NCBI GenBank assembly: GCA_037176885.1
Contig: JAWWNJ010000051.1
Location: 434,001 to 498,000 of the forward strand
Direction: 5' to 3'
Origin: Favolaschia claudopus
Lineage: Eukaryota; Basidiomycota; Agaricomycetes; Agaricales; Mycenaceae
Length of the DNA stretch: 64,000 bases
Position 1 is the first letter of the stretch, and every line of letters starts with the position of its first letter. Made by a program: the position numbers and the translations under genes. Below the pieces are notes generated by a model. The model had not been told where the DNA came from. It did no database searches and saw only the letters and a program-made list of their open reading frames with translations. Shown here one piece after another: positions 12,101 through 23,536 of this stretch.

Positions 12101-13747
12101 GCATCGAGGACCCGCTTCGTCCGGGTGTGGTCGAGGCGGTTAAGAAATGCCAGAAGGCCGGTGTAGCCATCAAGATGTGCACTGGCGACAACGTTTTAAC
12201 CGCCCGCTCCATCGCGACACAGTGCGGCATCTTCTCGCCCGGCGGCGTCATCATGGAAGGACCCGTGTTCCGCGAGCTGTCGATGGAAGAGAAGATCGAA
12301 ATCGTGCCCCGTCTGCAAGTGCTGGCTCGCTCATCGCCCAAGGACAAGGAAGTCCTCGTGGAAACCCTGAAGCACATAGGGGAGATTGTTGGTGTTACCG
12401 GCGACGGCACGAACGACGGTCCGGCACTCAAGACGGCTCATGTCGGGTTTTCAATGGGCATCGCGGGGACGGAGGTTGCGAAAGAGGCATCCGACATCAT
12501 TCTTATGGACGACAACTTCGCTTCCATCGTCAAGGCCATCATGTGGGGACGATGCGTGAACGACTCCGTGCGCAAGTTCCTCCAGTTCCAGGTGTCGACG
12601 AACGTCACCGCTGTCGTGATAACGTTTGTGACTGCTGTCGCTTCGAACGAAGAGGCTTCGGTTCTGTCCGCCGTACAACTTCTGTGGATCAACATCATCA
12701 TGGACACTTTCGCTGCGTTGGCGCTCGCGACGGATCCTGCTACTGAATCGCTGTTGGACCGTAAGCCTGACAAGAAGAGCGCGCCATTGTTCTCAACGGA
12801 CATGTACAAGCAAATTATGTTCCAGTCCATATATCAGATCACCGTCACCCTCATCTTCCATTTCCTCGGTCACCGCATTCTCGGCATCGGCCACTCTGAC
12901 GATTCGAAGATCACGAGGCGCAACGACCTTATCGTTCAGACTCTCGTCTTCAACGCTTTCGTTTTCGCTCAAATCTTCAACTCTTTCAATTGCAGGCGGC
13001 TAGATCGCAAACTGAACATCTTCGAAGGCCTCCTTCTCAATTGGTACTTCATCGTGATCACTCTCATCGGTTTGTTTTGGCTGCCTTCGCCGCGCGGTCG
13101 ACATGCTCATTTTCTTTTCCAGAAATTGGTGCCCAGATCTTGATCGTCTTCGTCGGCGGGGCCGCGTTTCAAGTCACCCGTATCGCCGGCCGGGAATGGG
13201 GTATCTCCCTTGCTTTAGGTGTTATGTCTATCCCCATCGGCGCCCTTGTTCGACTGCTACCCAACGAACCATTCGATCGACTGTTCAAGGCTACTGGTCT
13301 CCTTGGCAAGCCCGAAATACTACCAACGACAAGTCCTAATCCGGACAATGTTGGATGGAACGCTATCACACGGGTACGCGATAATCTGGGGACTTTCTCG
13401 AACGTCAGAGGCGCCCGTGTTCGGTCATCGTCATTCGTTATCAAGAGTAGAACAGCCAGACTCAGCCAGGAGAAAGAACGTCCCGTGTATGTACTGTTTC
13501 GATTCATTCCGTCCAGTGTCTAACTAACCCTCCGCTCATCAGCTCTCTACTGGCGATGGCCCCGACTCTGATGATGGGGACGATTGCCGCCAGCCATGCT
13601 TGGACCCAACCCGGTAACCTTTCGGACCCTACAAATTCCGACCCTTCACGATCGTCTTCCGCTTTGTGGGAAGGCAAATTACAACTACATCCGGGGACTG
13701 ATCCCAAAGACCCACTTTACGAGCGTTTCGGAGGAGCGAAGTCATAA
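9120..13747 (+). CDS. PMC1: P-type Ca2+-ATPase, PMC1/PMCA type
   Basis: A calcium pump (P2B subfamily) expected on the vacuole or plasma membrane, exporting cytosolic Ca2+. Nine exons (9120-10154, 10212-10346, 10395-10517, 10574-10859, 10904-11137, 11190-12001, 12052-13069, 13123-13486, 13543-13747) sum to 1,403 residues. Visible motifs, in order, are FRFRANELAMML and DALEALGG in the N-terminal region, SGATGETD of the actuator domain, the P2B membrane motif PEGLPLAVTLAL near residue 603, the phosphorylation site DKTGTLTQNEM with Asp646, KGASE near 795, TGDNVLTARSIA near 918 and GDGTNDGPALK near 992. Six hydrophobic segments follow. The first 345 residues, all in exon 1, include about 200 Ser/Pro/Thr-rich residues before the conserved part. 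No calmodulin-binding site was recognised at the C terminus. Confidence 0.95.
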
Positions 13748-13899
13748 TGCATCGCGACTGGTGGTATACAGAGTAGTGGACATTTTGCTCCCTTGTATCT
13801 TACTATTCACTTTTCGAAATACGACCATTCGCGCTACATTATCACACATTATACAGCAGCATATACATAGATTCAACGCATTCATATTTTGATGAAAAA

Positions 13900-15249
13900 T
13901 TACACTTCGTCTGATGAATCTACTGTCCGAATCATTTTGATAATGTTCTCGTAGACGGTGAACACAATCCCACCGCTCAACTATTTTCCTAATATTAGAC
14001 GAGCCGAAATGCATGCGCAAGCGTTCAGTTATGCACGTACCACAAGTCGGGTAAGCCTCGGTGTGGTACCTGTCCAGAACCGTAATATTCCTTCCTCTGT
14101 AAAAATTCGATAAGCACAGTGAAACGAATTCCGATACTGTGTCCGGGCTTCAAGGCTTTGCATTCGAGTTTTGACAACACTGCATTGACATTGTCAATTT
14201 TCGACTCATCGAACAGCGAAAATCCACAAACTCTAGCGGCATTGTCGTGTATACAGTGACGAGCCCTGCAATGGCGCCAATTCCGAAAGTGATCGTACTA
14301 GGCAATGTCTGTCCTGGCCGTGCAACGCCTTGCACAAATTGCTTCAGGGTAGAGTAAGTGGTGAACCGAATGGCGGAGTTGGCGCCTTGTCGCATCATCT
14401 GTAACCGAATGAGGGAAGATAGGTCGAAGGACATTGTAATAAATCTACCACTGGAAACAAGCCACGATATATTCCTCGAATGCCTTCCTCCCTTACTATT
14501 GAGGACGTCCCGTGGATTAAGCCACGATATCGAGGATTTGGACGTTTCGCATCGTCAATGAGTTTAGTTCTATAGTTATAAACCATGAGCGAACATCTCA
14601 TACTCTGGCTCGTGCAGGCCCACTTTATTGTTTCTGAAGGAGTGACGGCAAATATAGCTTCCATCATGCCCGCACCTAATCCAGCTGTGGGGTGCGCTCA
14701 AGCTGCGAGTCCCTCAAGATAAAGGGAACAAACCAAGAAGACTTCGAGGCGCACTGACTTTCCCCTGAGAAGTAAATGAGCGACGCAACGCAGAAGATAA
14801 TAGACAAACCTCAGAATCGGCCAAGAGACCTTTGAAATGGTCGTAGGAAACAAAACGCACGCCCGCCTTGGCTGCATTGCCCACTACCAAAGCGGTACAT
14901 CCAGAGTAGAGCCCTGTTATGCCCTTCGTTCGAAGAGTATCCCTTATGATTGTAATGGGGCCCTCTTTCTATGCTTTTCGATGAAATCGAGGCGCGTTAC
15001 GCAGTCTCCACAAACCGTACCTTTCCGCCAAACTGCGATCTGACCTTCTAGTGAGTGCAGATACGGGAACTACTGAGAGCCTCTTCACCGCGTTTTCACA
15101 AACTCTGTAGGATAAGTTACAAAAGCCTCTATTGCACCAGCTGTGGTCCCCGCAATTCTGTTGGCGCGTGATTTGTTCGACGGCTGAGTATCGCGAACAG
15201 CAGAAACTTACATGGAATGCAGCGGCTTTTCCTTTTTGAACGGAGCCAT
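13900..15249 (-). CDS. CTP1: Mitochondrial citrate/tricarboxylate carrier
   Basis: An inner-membrane carrier of the SLC25 family exchanging citrate for malate or other tricarboxylates. Ten exons on the minus strand (15212-15249, 15089-15157, 15020-15038, 14810-14968, 14734-14764, 14624-14684, 14449-14569, 14232-14398, 14041-14179, 13900-13980) give 294 residues, the normal length. Three carrier signatures appear: YPTEFVKTR, TPSETIKTK and MPLDVVKTRMQ. Other diagnostic stretches are AGTTAGAIEAF, AAKAGVRFVSYDHFK, RQGANSAIRF and the C-terminal LSGGIVFTVYE. The third exon is only 19 nt. Several naive acceptors break the frame; the ones used restore family motifs at every junction. CTP1 fits better than other carriers because of IDDAKRPNPRYRG after the second signature. 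The gene is divergent from HEM4. Confidence 0.92.
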
Positions 15250-15358
15250 GGTGTATCAAGATATTCCGATCTAACAGTGAAGGTCAAGCACAAAGCTGGA
15301 CGTGACGTCTTTGAGTGACCGTGTACTTTTCGGACAATTCGGACTGTCAGGCCGACTG
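15250..15358. promoter_or_regulatory. 109-bp bidirectional promoter, CTP1/HEM4
   Basis: The start codons of the citrate carrier (minus strand) and uroporphyrinogen-III synthase (plus strand) are only 109 bp apart, so both promoters and 5' leaders must overlap. The segment contains TGACGTCTTTGAGTGACC (from 15302); its TGACGTC part is a perfect CRE/ATF-type half-site pair. No TATA box is visible. Co-regulation is an inference from the spacing. Confidence 0.7.
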
Positions 15359-16346
15359 ATGCCCAACGTTCTCCTTCTACGTGCACCTTCAGAGTCTCCC
15401 GACAGATATGAAGCCGCCTTCTCTGTCGCAAAATACGCGGTGTCATCAGTCCCAGTGCTCGAAACTGTCTTTGTAAATTCGAAGGCATTAGCCGATGTCG
15501 TAGGCTCAGAGTCGCAATATCGCGGAGTTATAATCACTAGTGGGCGCGCTTCTGAAGCATGGGCAACAGCCGTGGCGAATCTCGAAAGCGAGCAGTTTGG
15601 TTCAGGTCTTCGCCTCGATTGCATCAGCTCGTTCTGGTCGCTCATTTTCATCAAGACGCGCATTTCTGGTCAACCACTCCATTTTATGTAGTGGGTAAAT
15701 CCACGGCGTCTGTGCTGACGGCCATCCAAACCGCGCACTCCAATTCCCCTCTGTGCCCTGTTGATATCCGGGGCGACTCGTCTGGAACTAGTGAACAGCT
15801 TGCGAAATTCATTCTCGGAGACCTGGACACATTACCACCATCCTCCGAACAGAAACCTTTTCTCTACCTCACTGGCGACAAGAATCGCGATACTTTACCC
15901 AAGATATTGCAGGATGCGGATGTCGAACTTTCTGCCCTCCAGGTCTATCAAACCCAAGGGTCGTGCACATTCTCCGACGATTTAGATGTCATTTTAAATT
16001 CGTCTTCCACCCAAGGCAATCCTCCTAATTTACGCGACCCTCATACTAACCCGTTACGACAGATTCGGATTTCTGGTGGATTGTGTTCTTTGCTCCGTCG
16101 GCGGCTGAGTTTGTTGTTCCAGTTCTGCGTCGTCGCTTTCGTTTGGATTCAGATATCCTACCCTCTTCCACTTCAACACTGCGTGCTACCCGAGTGGCCT
16201 CGATCGGCCCGACTACCTCGGTCTTTCTGCAGGAGAAACTGAGCATTAGGGTTGACGCCATGGCCTCAAAACCAGCGCCTGAAAGTCTACTTCTTGCTAT
16301 CGAGACCTATGATAGAGTGCATTGTATAAACGTATCTTCTACCTGA
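15359..16346 (+). CDS. HEM4: Uroporphyrinogen-III synthase
   Basis: The fourth enzyme of heme synthesis; it cyclises hydroxymethylbilane to uroporphyrinogen III in the cytosol. Exons are 15359-15605, 15656-16015 and 16063-16346, giving 296 residues. Family features are PNVLLLRAPSESPDRY at the N terminus, GVIITSGRASEAW, FYVVGKSTA, LYLTGDKNRDTLP, ALQVYQTQ, VFFAPSAAEFV and ASIGPTTSVFL. The 5' splice site of the second intron reads CAAG|GCAATC, a GC donor; no GT donor gives the phase needed for the clear DSDFWWIVFFAPS junction. The start at 15359 leaves only two residues before the first beta-strand, as expected. The last 15 residues after LLLAIETYD may be poorly modelled. Confidence 0.9.
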
Positions 16347-18553
16347 CAATTTGTGTATTTGTAAAATTTGGAGTGTTCAATACTTCCAACGTATCCTCCC
16401 TTTCCGGTTGGTTGGACCAAGGTCGCCGACACCGTGTTCGAGAGTCTTACCGGGATATATTGGACAGTGATCCGTCTCTGCGGTCCACTGCACCGAAAAT
16501 CTGGCGCGAGTACAAGTACCTCCCCGATTTCTTATCAAGAGTAATCATTGTTTCGACAGGGCTCAGCCACGACTGAGACTATGAGCTTGACAGGCAGCTT
16601 GTATAGTATAGTTATGGGACGCACACATTTTGAGCTAGCAGTCTGCTGTTCAAGTTTGGAAAATACAATGAACGCAAGTTCGGGTCCGTCTTATCCATTT
16701 TGAGCCGGTTTTGAGTGGTTCAGAGTTCAGGCTGAGTTCAGGGTCGGGCCTGACACTCTGTAGATATGTAACCAGTCATTTCCGCGGTCAGAGAGCTCCT
16801 CAGTGGTGTCGGTTATGAGGTCCACCCAATTTTTGTTGAGAGTTTCCGAGGTTGGCTGAATTCCGGCAGTAACTGGACTCCCACGTAACAGCAACAAACC
16901 TCTCTCCTCTGAATCTGATGCTCAACTATGGCTGCAGAATCTGGATCGAACCGCTGGCCTCCAGATTGGCTACCAGGATTCCGAGAAAACTGGCTAAAAT
17001 GGATTGACGGACGAACTTGAGCGATCTCGTGTGGAAGTATATGGGTGCGCCAACAGTGATTCTGGCCTGGGCGACGAAGATCGGCCAGAGTCGGTCCTCA
17101 GGTCCGGTGCGGGGAGATAGAGGGTGGATATTGGTTTCAAGGACAACCTAGATGTAACCCGCTCGCGCAGCCAACAAGAGAAGGCTCTTGTACAACGATT
17201 CAAGTGGCTGATTCCTACAAATTATCCAACGCAGTGGAAAGGCACCATCTAAATCCACTGTTCTTCCTGGCCTTGTCTCTTGTCTGAGGAAGAAACTCGG
17301 GCGAGTGATATCTATTATGCCAATAATCTGTGGACTATCCTACCTCGCCCGCCCAGAGAAGTTCGCGTATCTGCTTTCCGCTGTGACTCCTTGCGCCTTT
17401 TGATATGGTGTGGTGTGGTCAGCACAAGTAGTAGCCCGCCACGAAGACTGTGGGTTATCGGTCGATGAATGGCGTGCAAGACAAGACCTTTCGCGTGGCG
17501 CAATGAAATGGTATTTCGGTATTCGGCTGAAACGATGTCTCTGAGCCAAAAGGGTCGAACGTTGAAGCAGAATAACCGAGGTCATTTAGATATCGCAACC
17601 AACGCTTTTGCCATCGAACGAGCTATCGTTCCCGTGTCTTTGCTATCGCTCTGATCCAGCATGCAGCGCATCCCCGCACTGAACAAATCAAACACCGATA
17701 TTTAGGCAAGTCTGGCCGTGCTTTCAGAAACCGTTGAACGTGTTCGCCCATTGCGCAGGTATACGCTCTTCTCTAAATGGATTTCATTGATAATCGGACG
17801 AGATAAGGGCTGTCTGACAGCACTCACCAGGAGACGAACTCGAAAAGCCCTCATACCCACCTTCGGATGGCAGAAGTAGTGTGTATCAACTGTTTCACCG
17901 TTTCTATACCAGATATCTTCCAGCAGATATTTGAGACCTGTTGAGGTCATTCACGAGATTGCCACTTCGACCCGGAGACGCAGATGTTGGAAAGCCAGGA
18001 GTATGTTGTGGGCACACGAGACAGTCGGCTAGTGCTCATGTCTGAAGGATGACGACGCCGAGAGCTTTGTTCAAACTTCTGTCGCAGCCTTTCTAGAGAG
18101 AGCCCACTGCCACAGCCCAGACGAAGAGCAGACCCATTGGGGGAAATGGCGAACGTAGGTGATGGGCGGGTTCAAAAATGATCAATTTGGAATCATCGTC
18201 GATCACTCCTCTCCAAGTTTCCCAGTCGCCCCCTCGCCAAGCCCCGCCCAGCGACAACGTTCTACGAGGTCAATGTAGCGTTTACGTGTCTTTCCTTGCC
18301 TCCAAGTGCAGACCCAAGGCACCCATCATCACGACTCCAACCTTCCTGCGGCAAACCCGAACTCAACATTGGCCCTCCAAATTCTGTTCGGTCATCCAGA
18401 CGACGATGATTTTGTGTCACTCTGACTGCCTCTACTGGAATTTTCTCGTTCTCGGCTTTCGTTCTGGCCGCCTGGTTCCACCGTTCTCACTTCCTGAATA
18501 GCCAGATCGCACGTCTCTCCTGACATGGTGGCAAAGGATTCGGGTATCAACTG
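16347..18553. other. 2.2-kb interval without assigned genes
   Basis: Only short frames are present (up to about 107 codons). Around 17170-17470 the plus strand reads, with a stop inside, FKWLIPTNYPTQWKG and later SEEETRASDIYYANNLW, then ILPRPPREVRVS. This is protein-like, but stops break it and I cannot assign a family, so a decayed gene is possible. No terminal repeats or transposase motifs were seen. Confidence 0.4.
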
Positions 18554-19178
18554 CTACGAAACTGTATAGTAAGGATGCTCGTTTCTGTCCGTCTGCGACA
18601 AAAAGTACTGCTCGTAGGCGTCAGAACTATATCCGGCTTGTATCGCTTCTGCGGATGTGGTCGAGGAACACGCTTCGCTGAATGGCGACCACCCATCGAA
18701 CTCAATTTCCTGGGGGCGATCATCGCTCCGTTCAATGCTATCGCCTACTATTCCATGAAGGATTGCATGAATGCAACATATTGGCCGACCTTTTCTGCGC
18801 TTCTTATACGGACCTCGTTTCGTTCCCTTCTTACGCGCTTTCCTCTAGAGGCCATCGATGAGTATCGGACTCGAGGACGATGTTGGGGATGTAAACCTGT
18901 GAATCCACGCATTCTTCCGGCCCATACCCATACTTGACACACCGCAAGCACGGTCTCGCCTGATCACATTTTTTGCACGATTTCTGGCACCTGCTGCAGG
19001 CGATCTTGACTTGGAATCGTTTCGTCCGACCCGTCTGAGTCCCAGAAGGGAATGGATACATGGTCCGTGAGCTACCAAGGAAATTCGGGTCGCTATTGTC
19101 TACGCCCTGTTTAGCGGCAGGTAGCATGGGGCGGTAATGGGGAACATGAAATTGAGTTAGACAAGACGCAAAATCCAT
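18554..19178 (-). CDS. Small Zn2Cys6 zinc-cluster transcription factor
   Basis: A probable nuclear DNA-binding protein of the fungal zinc-cluster class. Two exons (18897-19178 and 18554-18844) give 190 residues. The N-terminal half carries CSRCQKSCKKC-DQARP-CLRC followed nine residues later by another Cys. This fits C-x2-C-x6-C-x5-C-x2-C-x9-C, with one extra Cys inside the first loop. Across the intron the frame continues into the basic linker RKARKKGTKRGPYKKRRKGR, which is what follows the cluster in this basidiomycete subfamily and strongly supports the splice. No middle homology domain or leucine zipper is seen, so the protein is short for the class. The start ATG could be internal if an upstream exon exists. 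The target genes are unknown. Confidence 0.8.
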
Positions 19179-19582
19179 TTACTAGGAGTTGTTGGTGGAT
19201 TGGACTAAGCACAGAGAAAGCACATGACGGTACTCACGAACGTCGTGTGGACCACCGGCACCACGGTAGTTTTATAACTTACCGCTCGTGAGTTTGGTCA
19301 CGGCTGCAATCCAGCATCCTCGATGTCAGATAAGAATGAACTTTTTATGGTCGTTGGAGTCCCTTTTAAATTTTCTTGTGTGTCCTACTTGATCGTACAT
19401 TGATATATCTTGAACTCAGAGTAAGGTCACCAAAAATTTCGCGGGGAAAATCCACAGATATCATACACTGCAGTAAACTGCAGTACACAGAACGCGACGC
19501 GATTCACGTGCGATCGCGGTGTGACACTCACGTGAGCGTAATTCCACCGTGACGCCGCTACAACTGTTTGCGTCCTACCGTG
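19179..19582. promoter_or_regulatory. Divergent promoter with paired CACGTG boxes
   Basis: This 404-bp region separates the minus-strand zinc-cluster gene from the plus-strand unassigned gene. It has two CACGTG E-boxes at 19505-19510 and 19529-19534, 24 bp apart start to start. The second sits in the 10-bp palindrome CTCACGTGAG (19527-19536). A tandem pair ACTGCAGTAA/ACTGCAGTAC occupies 19467-19486. CACGTG is bound by bHLH factors of the Cbf1/Pho4 type in fungi; binding here is inferred. Confidence 0.55.
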
Positions 19583-20435
19583 ATGTTTATGCCAATGATG
19601 GCTCCCTCTACCCCTACGTCGCACAAGTCGTACGGAGGACAACGCTCATATAGCCACAGGCCAATCAACTCGTCGCCACTCGCACCGTCCAGTAGTAGTC
19701 CAGCTTCTTCTCCAATTGCCGCTGTTCAAGCGCGTCGCTCGCAGTACAAGCCACGCGTCTCTAGCAGCTCGATGGCATCTTCCTCGCGCTCTAACAATGC
19801 GGCCTCACGCGTAGCTGCCTATGGAACGGCATCTCAGCTCGGGGAGGCGGGCGACAACTCGCAGACTGCTTTTCTTCGAACGCGACTGAAGCTGCGATGC
19901 ATCGAACGAGCCGCCAAGGCACGCGACCGGGCAGTACAAAAGAAGAGGACTACCTTGACTAGCAGTGATGAGATGGACATGGATGAAGAAGAAAACGACG
20001 ACGACGATTTTCAGTTCGATGATGTTCGTTGGGTCTCCGTCTTTTAGCTTTCGTCTTTCTAACCTCCTTTCCGACCTCCTAGCTATACAACCGAATAATG
20101 CGAAACGCCGCTCGCAAAACGCAACACGCCTTCATGTATTCATACGACCGTGAAGTGGGATCCGATCCTCCCGACGAGGTCCAAAGTTGGGAGAGTGAAT
20201 TAGGTTAGCTCTGCGGCTCATTCTTGTTTTCCATCGGCTGAAATCGTCGCTCGCAGCGGCTGAGTCGCCAGACGACAGCGCAGAATTATTGGCATACATT
20301 CAGGAGCAGGAGGCGGACGCTGCGTTTGCCGAGTTCGCCGACATTCCTGCGGAAGACCTCTTCAGCTGGAATGACATTGATGATGAGTTGCTGTCCGGTC
20401 CGAGCACAAATGCAGACGAAATGGACTTGAGTTAG
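19583..20435 (+). CDS. Unassigned conserved-looking protein
   Basis: I do not recognise the family. Exons 19583-20023, 20083-20203 and 20257-20435 sum to 246 residues with consistent phases. The N-terminal half is Ser/Pro/Arg-rich and looks disordered. A basic helix follows (RTRLKLRCIERAAKARDRA), then an acidic run ending DDDDFQFDD. Exon 2 starts LYNRIMRNAARKTQHAFMYS, and the C terminus is acidic with EEQ/EFAD helices (YIQEQEADAAFAEFADIP). The alternation of basic helix and acidic tail suggests a nuclear or histone-associated protein, but this is a guess. The start was taken at the first ATG of the frame; ATGs at codons 3, 5 and 6 are alternatives. The next gene begins 128 bp downstream on the same strand. 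Confidence 0.65.
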
Positions 20436-20563
20436 GACTCTAGTGCTTGATATAGATGTAACATATTGCTGTATTTTTTGAATTTTTTTTTTCTACACGA
20501 ATATCTGGGAAGAGTCGACACAGCCACCCAACGTCATTCTGCTTCTGGCGTTGCTCGTCGGCG

Positions 20564-23249
20564 ATGGCAGCGCTCTCTCTTGAAAGTGCCTCACGGACCA
20601 TTACAGAAAATGCATCTCGCTTGGGGCAACGACTACATGAGTCTTTCTCGGAGCACACTCGCGATCTTGCTATAACCCGCGGTTCCTCTCTATATCTCGA
20701 GCCGGACGACAAGGGGAAAAATATTCGCAACCAACTTGATTCGTCCAGCGACAGGGAAAAGCTCGATGCAATGAAGCGTCTCGTAGCGGTAGGAATCGTT
20801 GGGCATCTTGGGCGACTTTGAATCTACAACTTGTTGCAGCTCATTTCCAAAGGGCGTAATGTATCGGAATACTTCGCTCAAGTCGTCAAGAATGTCGCCT
20901 CACAAAACCTGGAGATTCGCAAATTAGTCTACATATATCTATTGCGATACGCCGAACACGAACCAGATCTAGCTCTTTTATCTATCAACACTTTCCAGAA
21001 GGATTTGACCGACCACAATCCTCTCATCCGTGCCATGGCCTTGCGTGTCCTCAGCGGAATCAAAGTACCTATGATCGGCAGCATTGTCGTTCTGGCCATA
21101 AAGAAATGTGCAGCCGATATGAGCCCGTACGTAAGGAAAGCTGCAGCGTTCGCGATTCCTAAATGTTATGAGTGCGTTATGCCTGTTTTTGAGCGCTCTT
21201 CGTTTGCTGAACTGAAGGGTGTAGTCTGGATTCGAGCCATCTTCCCGCCCTGATTGAAATTATCTCGTCTCTCTTACGCGATCGCTCTCCTCTTTCTATC
21301 GGCAGTGTTGCGGTGGCTTTTGAAGCTGTATGTCCAACACGTCTCGACATGCTACATCAGCAATATCGCCGCCTCTGCAGGATACTAGTCGACGTCGACG
21401 AATGGGGGCAAATTGATCTCCTTAACTTGCTTTTGCGCTACGCACGAACCATGCTACCGAGACCAACTGAGGACGATATCGACAACGACGTCAAATTTCT
21501 TCTCACTTCTGCGGAGCCCTTGTTTCAGAGCCGGAATCCTGCGGTTTGTAAAATTTGTCCGATTAGTATAGAAGTTGACTCTTGCACAGGTGGTGCTTGC
21601 CGCTGCTCGAGTCTTCTACTATACAGGCCCTCCCTCGTATCATTCGCGATTGGTGCAGCCCCTGCTCCGGCTTCTACATACATCGAAGGAAGTTGAGCGT
21701 GTAGTGATCGCATACGTTCATGCGCTCTCTCATTCGAACCAGGTACACCATCTCTGCTAACCTTGGTATCCATACTGATCTTTCTCTCCAGAGCCTCTTC
21801 TCACCCTTCTACCATCAATTTCTCATCCGGACCGACGACTTCCGTCAAGTAAAACAAGACAAGATCAAAGTCCTCCTCTTACTGGCCAATTTCGAGACCC
21901 ACCAGGCCATTTTGAGGGAATTCATCGTAAGTACATTCACGAGTTGCCATTGTGTTCATGAGCAGGTCTAAGTAACGAAAACAGGACTGCGCTGATGATC
22001 CCGACGACCTTGTCTCCGAGGTTATACGCGCCATCGGCAGATGTGCACACTCTATTCCGGAGTGCACTCAACAATGTTTGACTGCCTTGATTACCATGAT
22101 AAAGAGCCAACGTGGTCCGTCTGCGTATCTGCTCCCTATCATGTTCGTCTAATAGTTCGCAGATGCGGTCGTCAGCAGCGCTGTGATGGTCCTCAAATAT
22201 CTTGTGCAATCTCAGCTTACGGCTGCCTCATCTTCCTCCTTTGCATCTGTTGCTGCGACTGCGCAACAATCACCTCTGAAGATCATCGAACAACTAGCAC
22301 GTCGAATAGATGACATACGACACGCTCAAGCTCGGGCGTGTGTTCTGTGGCTCGTTGGTCAGTATTCTGCATCTAATGAGCCCACTAAGGGCCCAGAGGG
22401 CGTGGTGGAATGGGCCCCAGACATCCTGCGAAAAGCAGCGAAAAGTTTCTCGGCCGAGTCACCATTGGCCAAGCTTCAAATAATCACCCTGGCTGCCAAG
22501 CTTCTCGTTCTCTGCCCTTCGGATAGAAGATTGTCCCTCATCAGCGGATACGTGTTCTCGCTGGCAAAGTTCGATCTGAATTATGACGTTCGAGATCGCG
22601 CCAGGTCGATCACAAGCCTACTCTCAGGATTGGCTTTATCTGAAGTTGTAGGACTCAAAGATCCCGATCAAGAGAGCCGCGGTGGTGTTGTACTGAGAAG
22701 AGAACAAGTCCGGCTTGTACTGTTTGAGGGGAAGGTTGGAGTAGCGGACACCGAAGACGCTTTCGGTAATAATCCTCCCCTGCTTGCGTCGAGTTATGTT
22801 TTTTAACACTTTTTCCAGATCCCAGATCCGCCGTATTAGGCTCCTTGGGCATGATTACCCAAAAGCCTATGCATGGCGATTCCATTCTTCCGGAGTGGTT
22901 AGAGAGAGGGGTGGAATCTTCCCTACGGGACTCCCCAGACGACGCCCCTGCGCCGCCACCTCCACCAACCTCAGTTTCTTCTTCTACTCCTCACATCTCC
23001 CGTGCAAAGGGTTTGGCTTCTCCGGTCGTCTTGTCGCCGTCGGGCGGTTCACCGACCGGAGCAAACAAGACCCAGTATACAGACCTTGACGCGTTTTACG
23101 CCGATGACAATGGTGCGGACGACGAAAGCGACGGCTCAGAGGAGGAAGAAGATGGTGAATCGGAGGCAGAAGATGCGGAAGATAGTGAAGAAGAATCCGA
23201 TGAAGAGGAGGAGGAAGACGAGACCGAAGAGCAGCGGAATCACAGGTAA
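20564..23249 (+). CDS. APL6: AP-3 adaptor complex beta subunit
   Basis: The large subunit of the AP-3 coat, which sorts cargo from Golgi/endosomes to the vacuole. Eight exons (20564-20788, 20840-21171, 21225-21543, 21590-21742, 21792-21926, 21985-22114, 22163-22765, 22819-23249) give 775 residues. The adaptin N-terminal domain is clear: [68 protein letters not shown] and [19 protein letters not shown], then [23 protein letters not shown]. These match AP3B, not the AP-1/2 beta subunits. The C-terminal hinge is proline-rich then strongly acidic, and ends without an ear domain. A donor-like GTAAAT overlaps the stop codon, so a further exon cannot be excluded. Confidence 0.92.
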
Positions 23250-23536
23250 ATACCTAGATTTGTATACACATAAAATCACGAAAACACTGGATAAAGCTGG
23301 ATCCCAAGAGGTAGGCGACAGATAGTAAGTTACATTCACTCTACAGAAGAACATACGCGCTGCTAATTGAGCAAGATGCAACAAGTATAATATGCAAGAT
23401 GGGCGGGTAGTTTCATTCAGGCAGCACTGCTGCCTCCGGAGTCGCTCTCCCAGAGCAGAGGATCGAAGATGTGATCCCCAACGAGCATCTCTCAATTTTC
23501 TGTTTGCAGTCGTGTCAAGGTTGTGTGCAAAAGGGA

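Noticed and set aside
12147..12746. Second plus-strand frame of 199 codons within the calcium pump
   Set aside because: The overlapping frame encodes the hinge region of the ATPase with perfect motifs; this one is Arg/His-rich and has no motif.
13900..15249. Citrate carrier as a degraded gene
   Set aside because: The apparent breaks are ten small exons; all junctions restore carrier motifs and the total is 294 residues.
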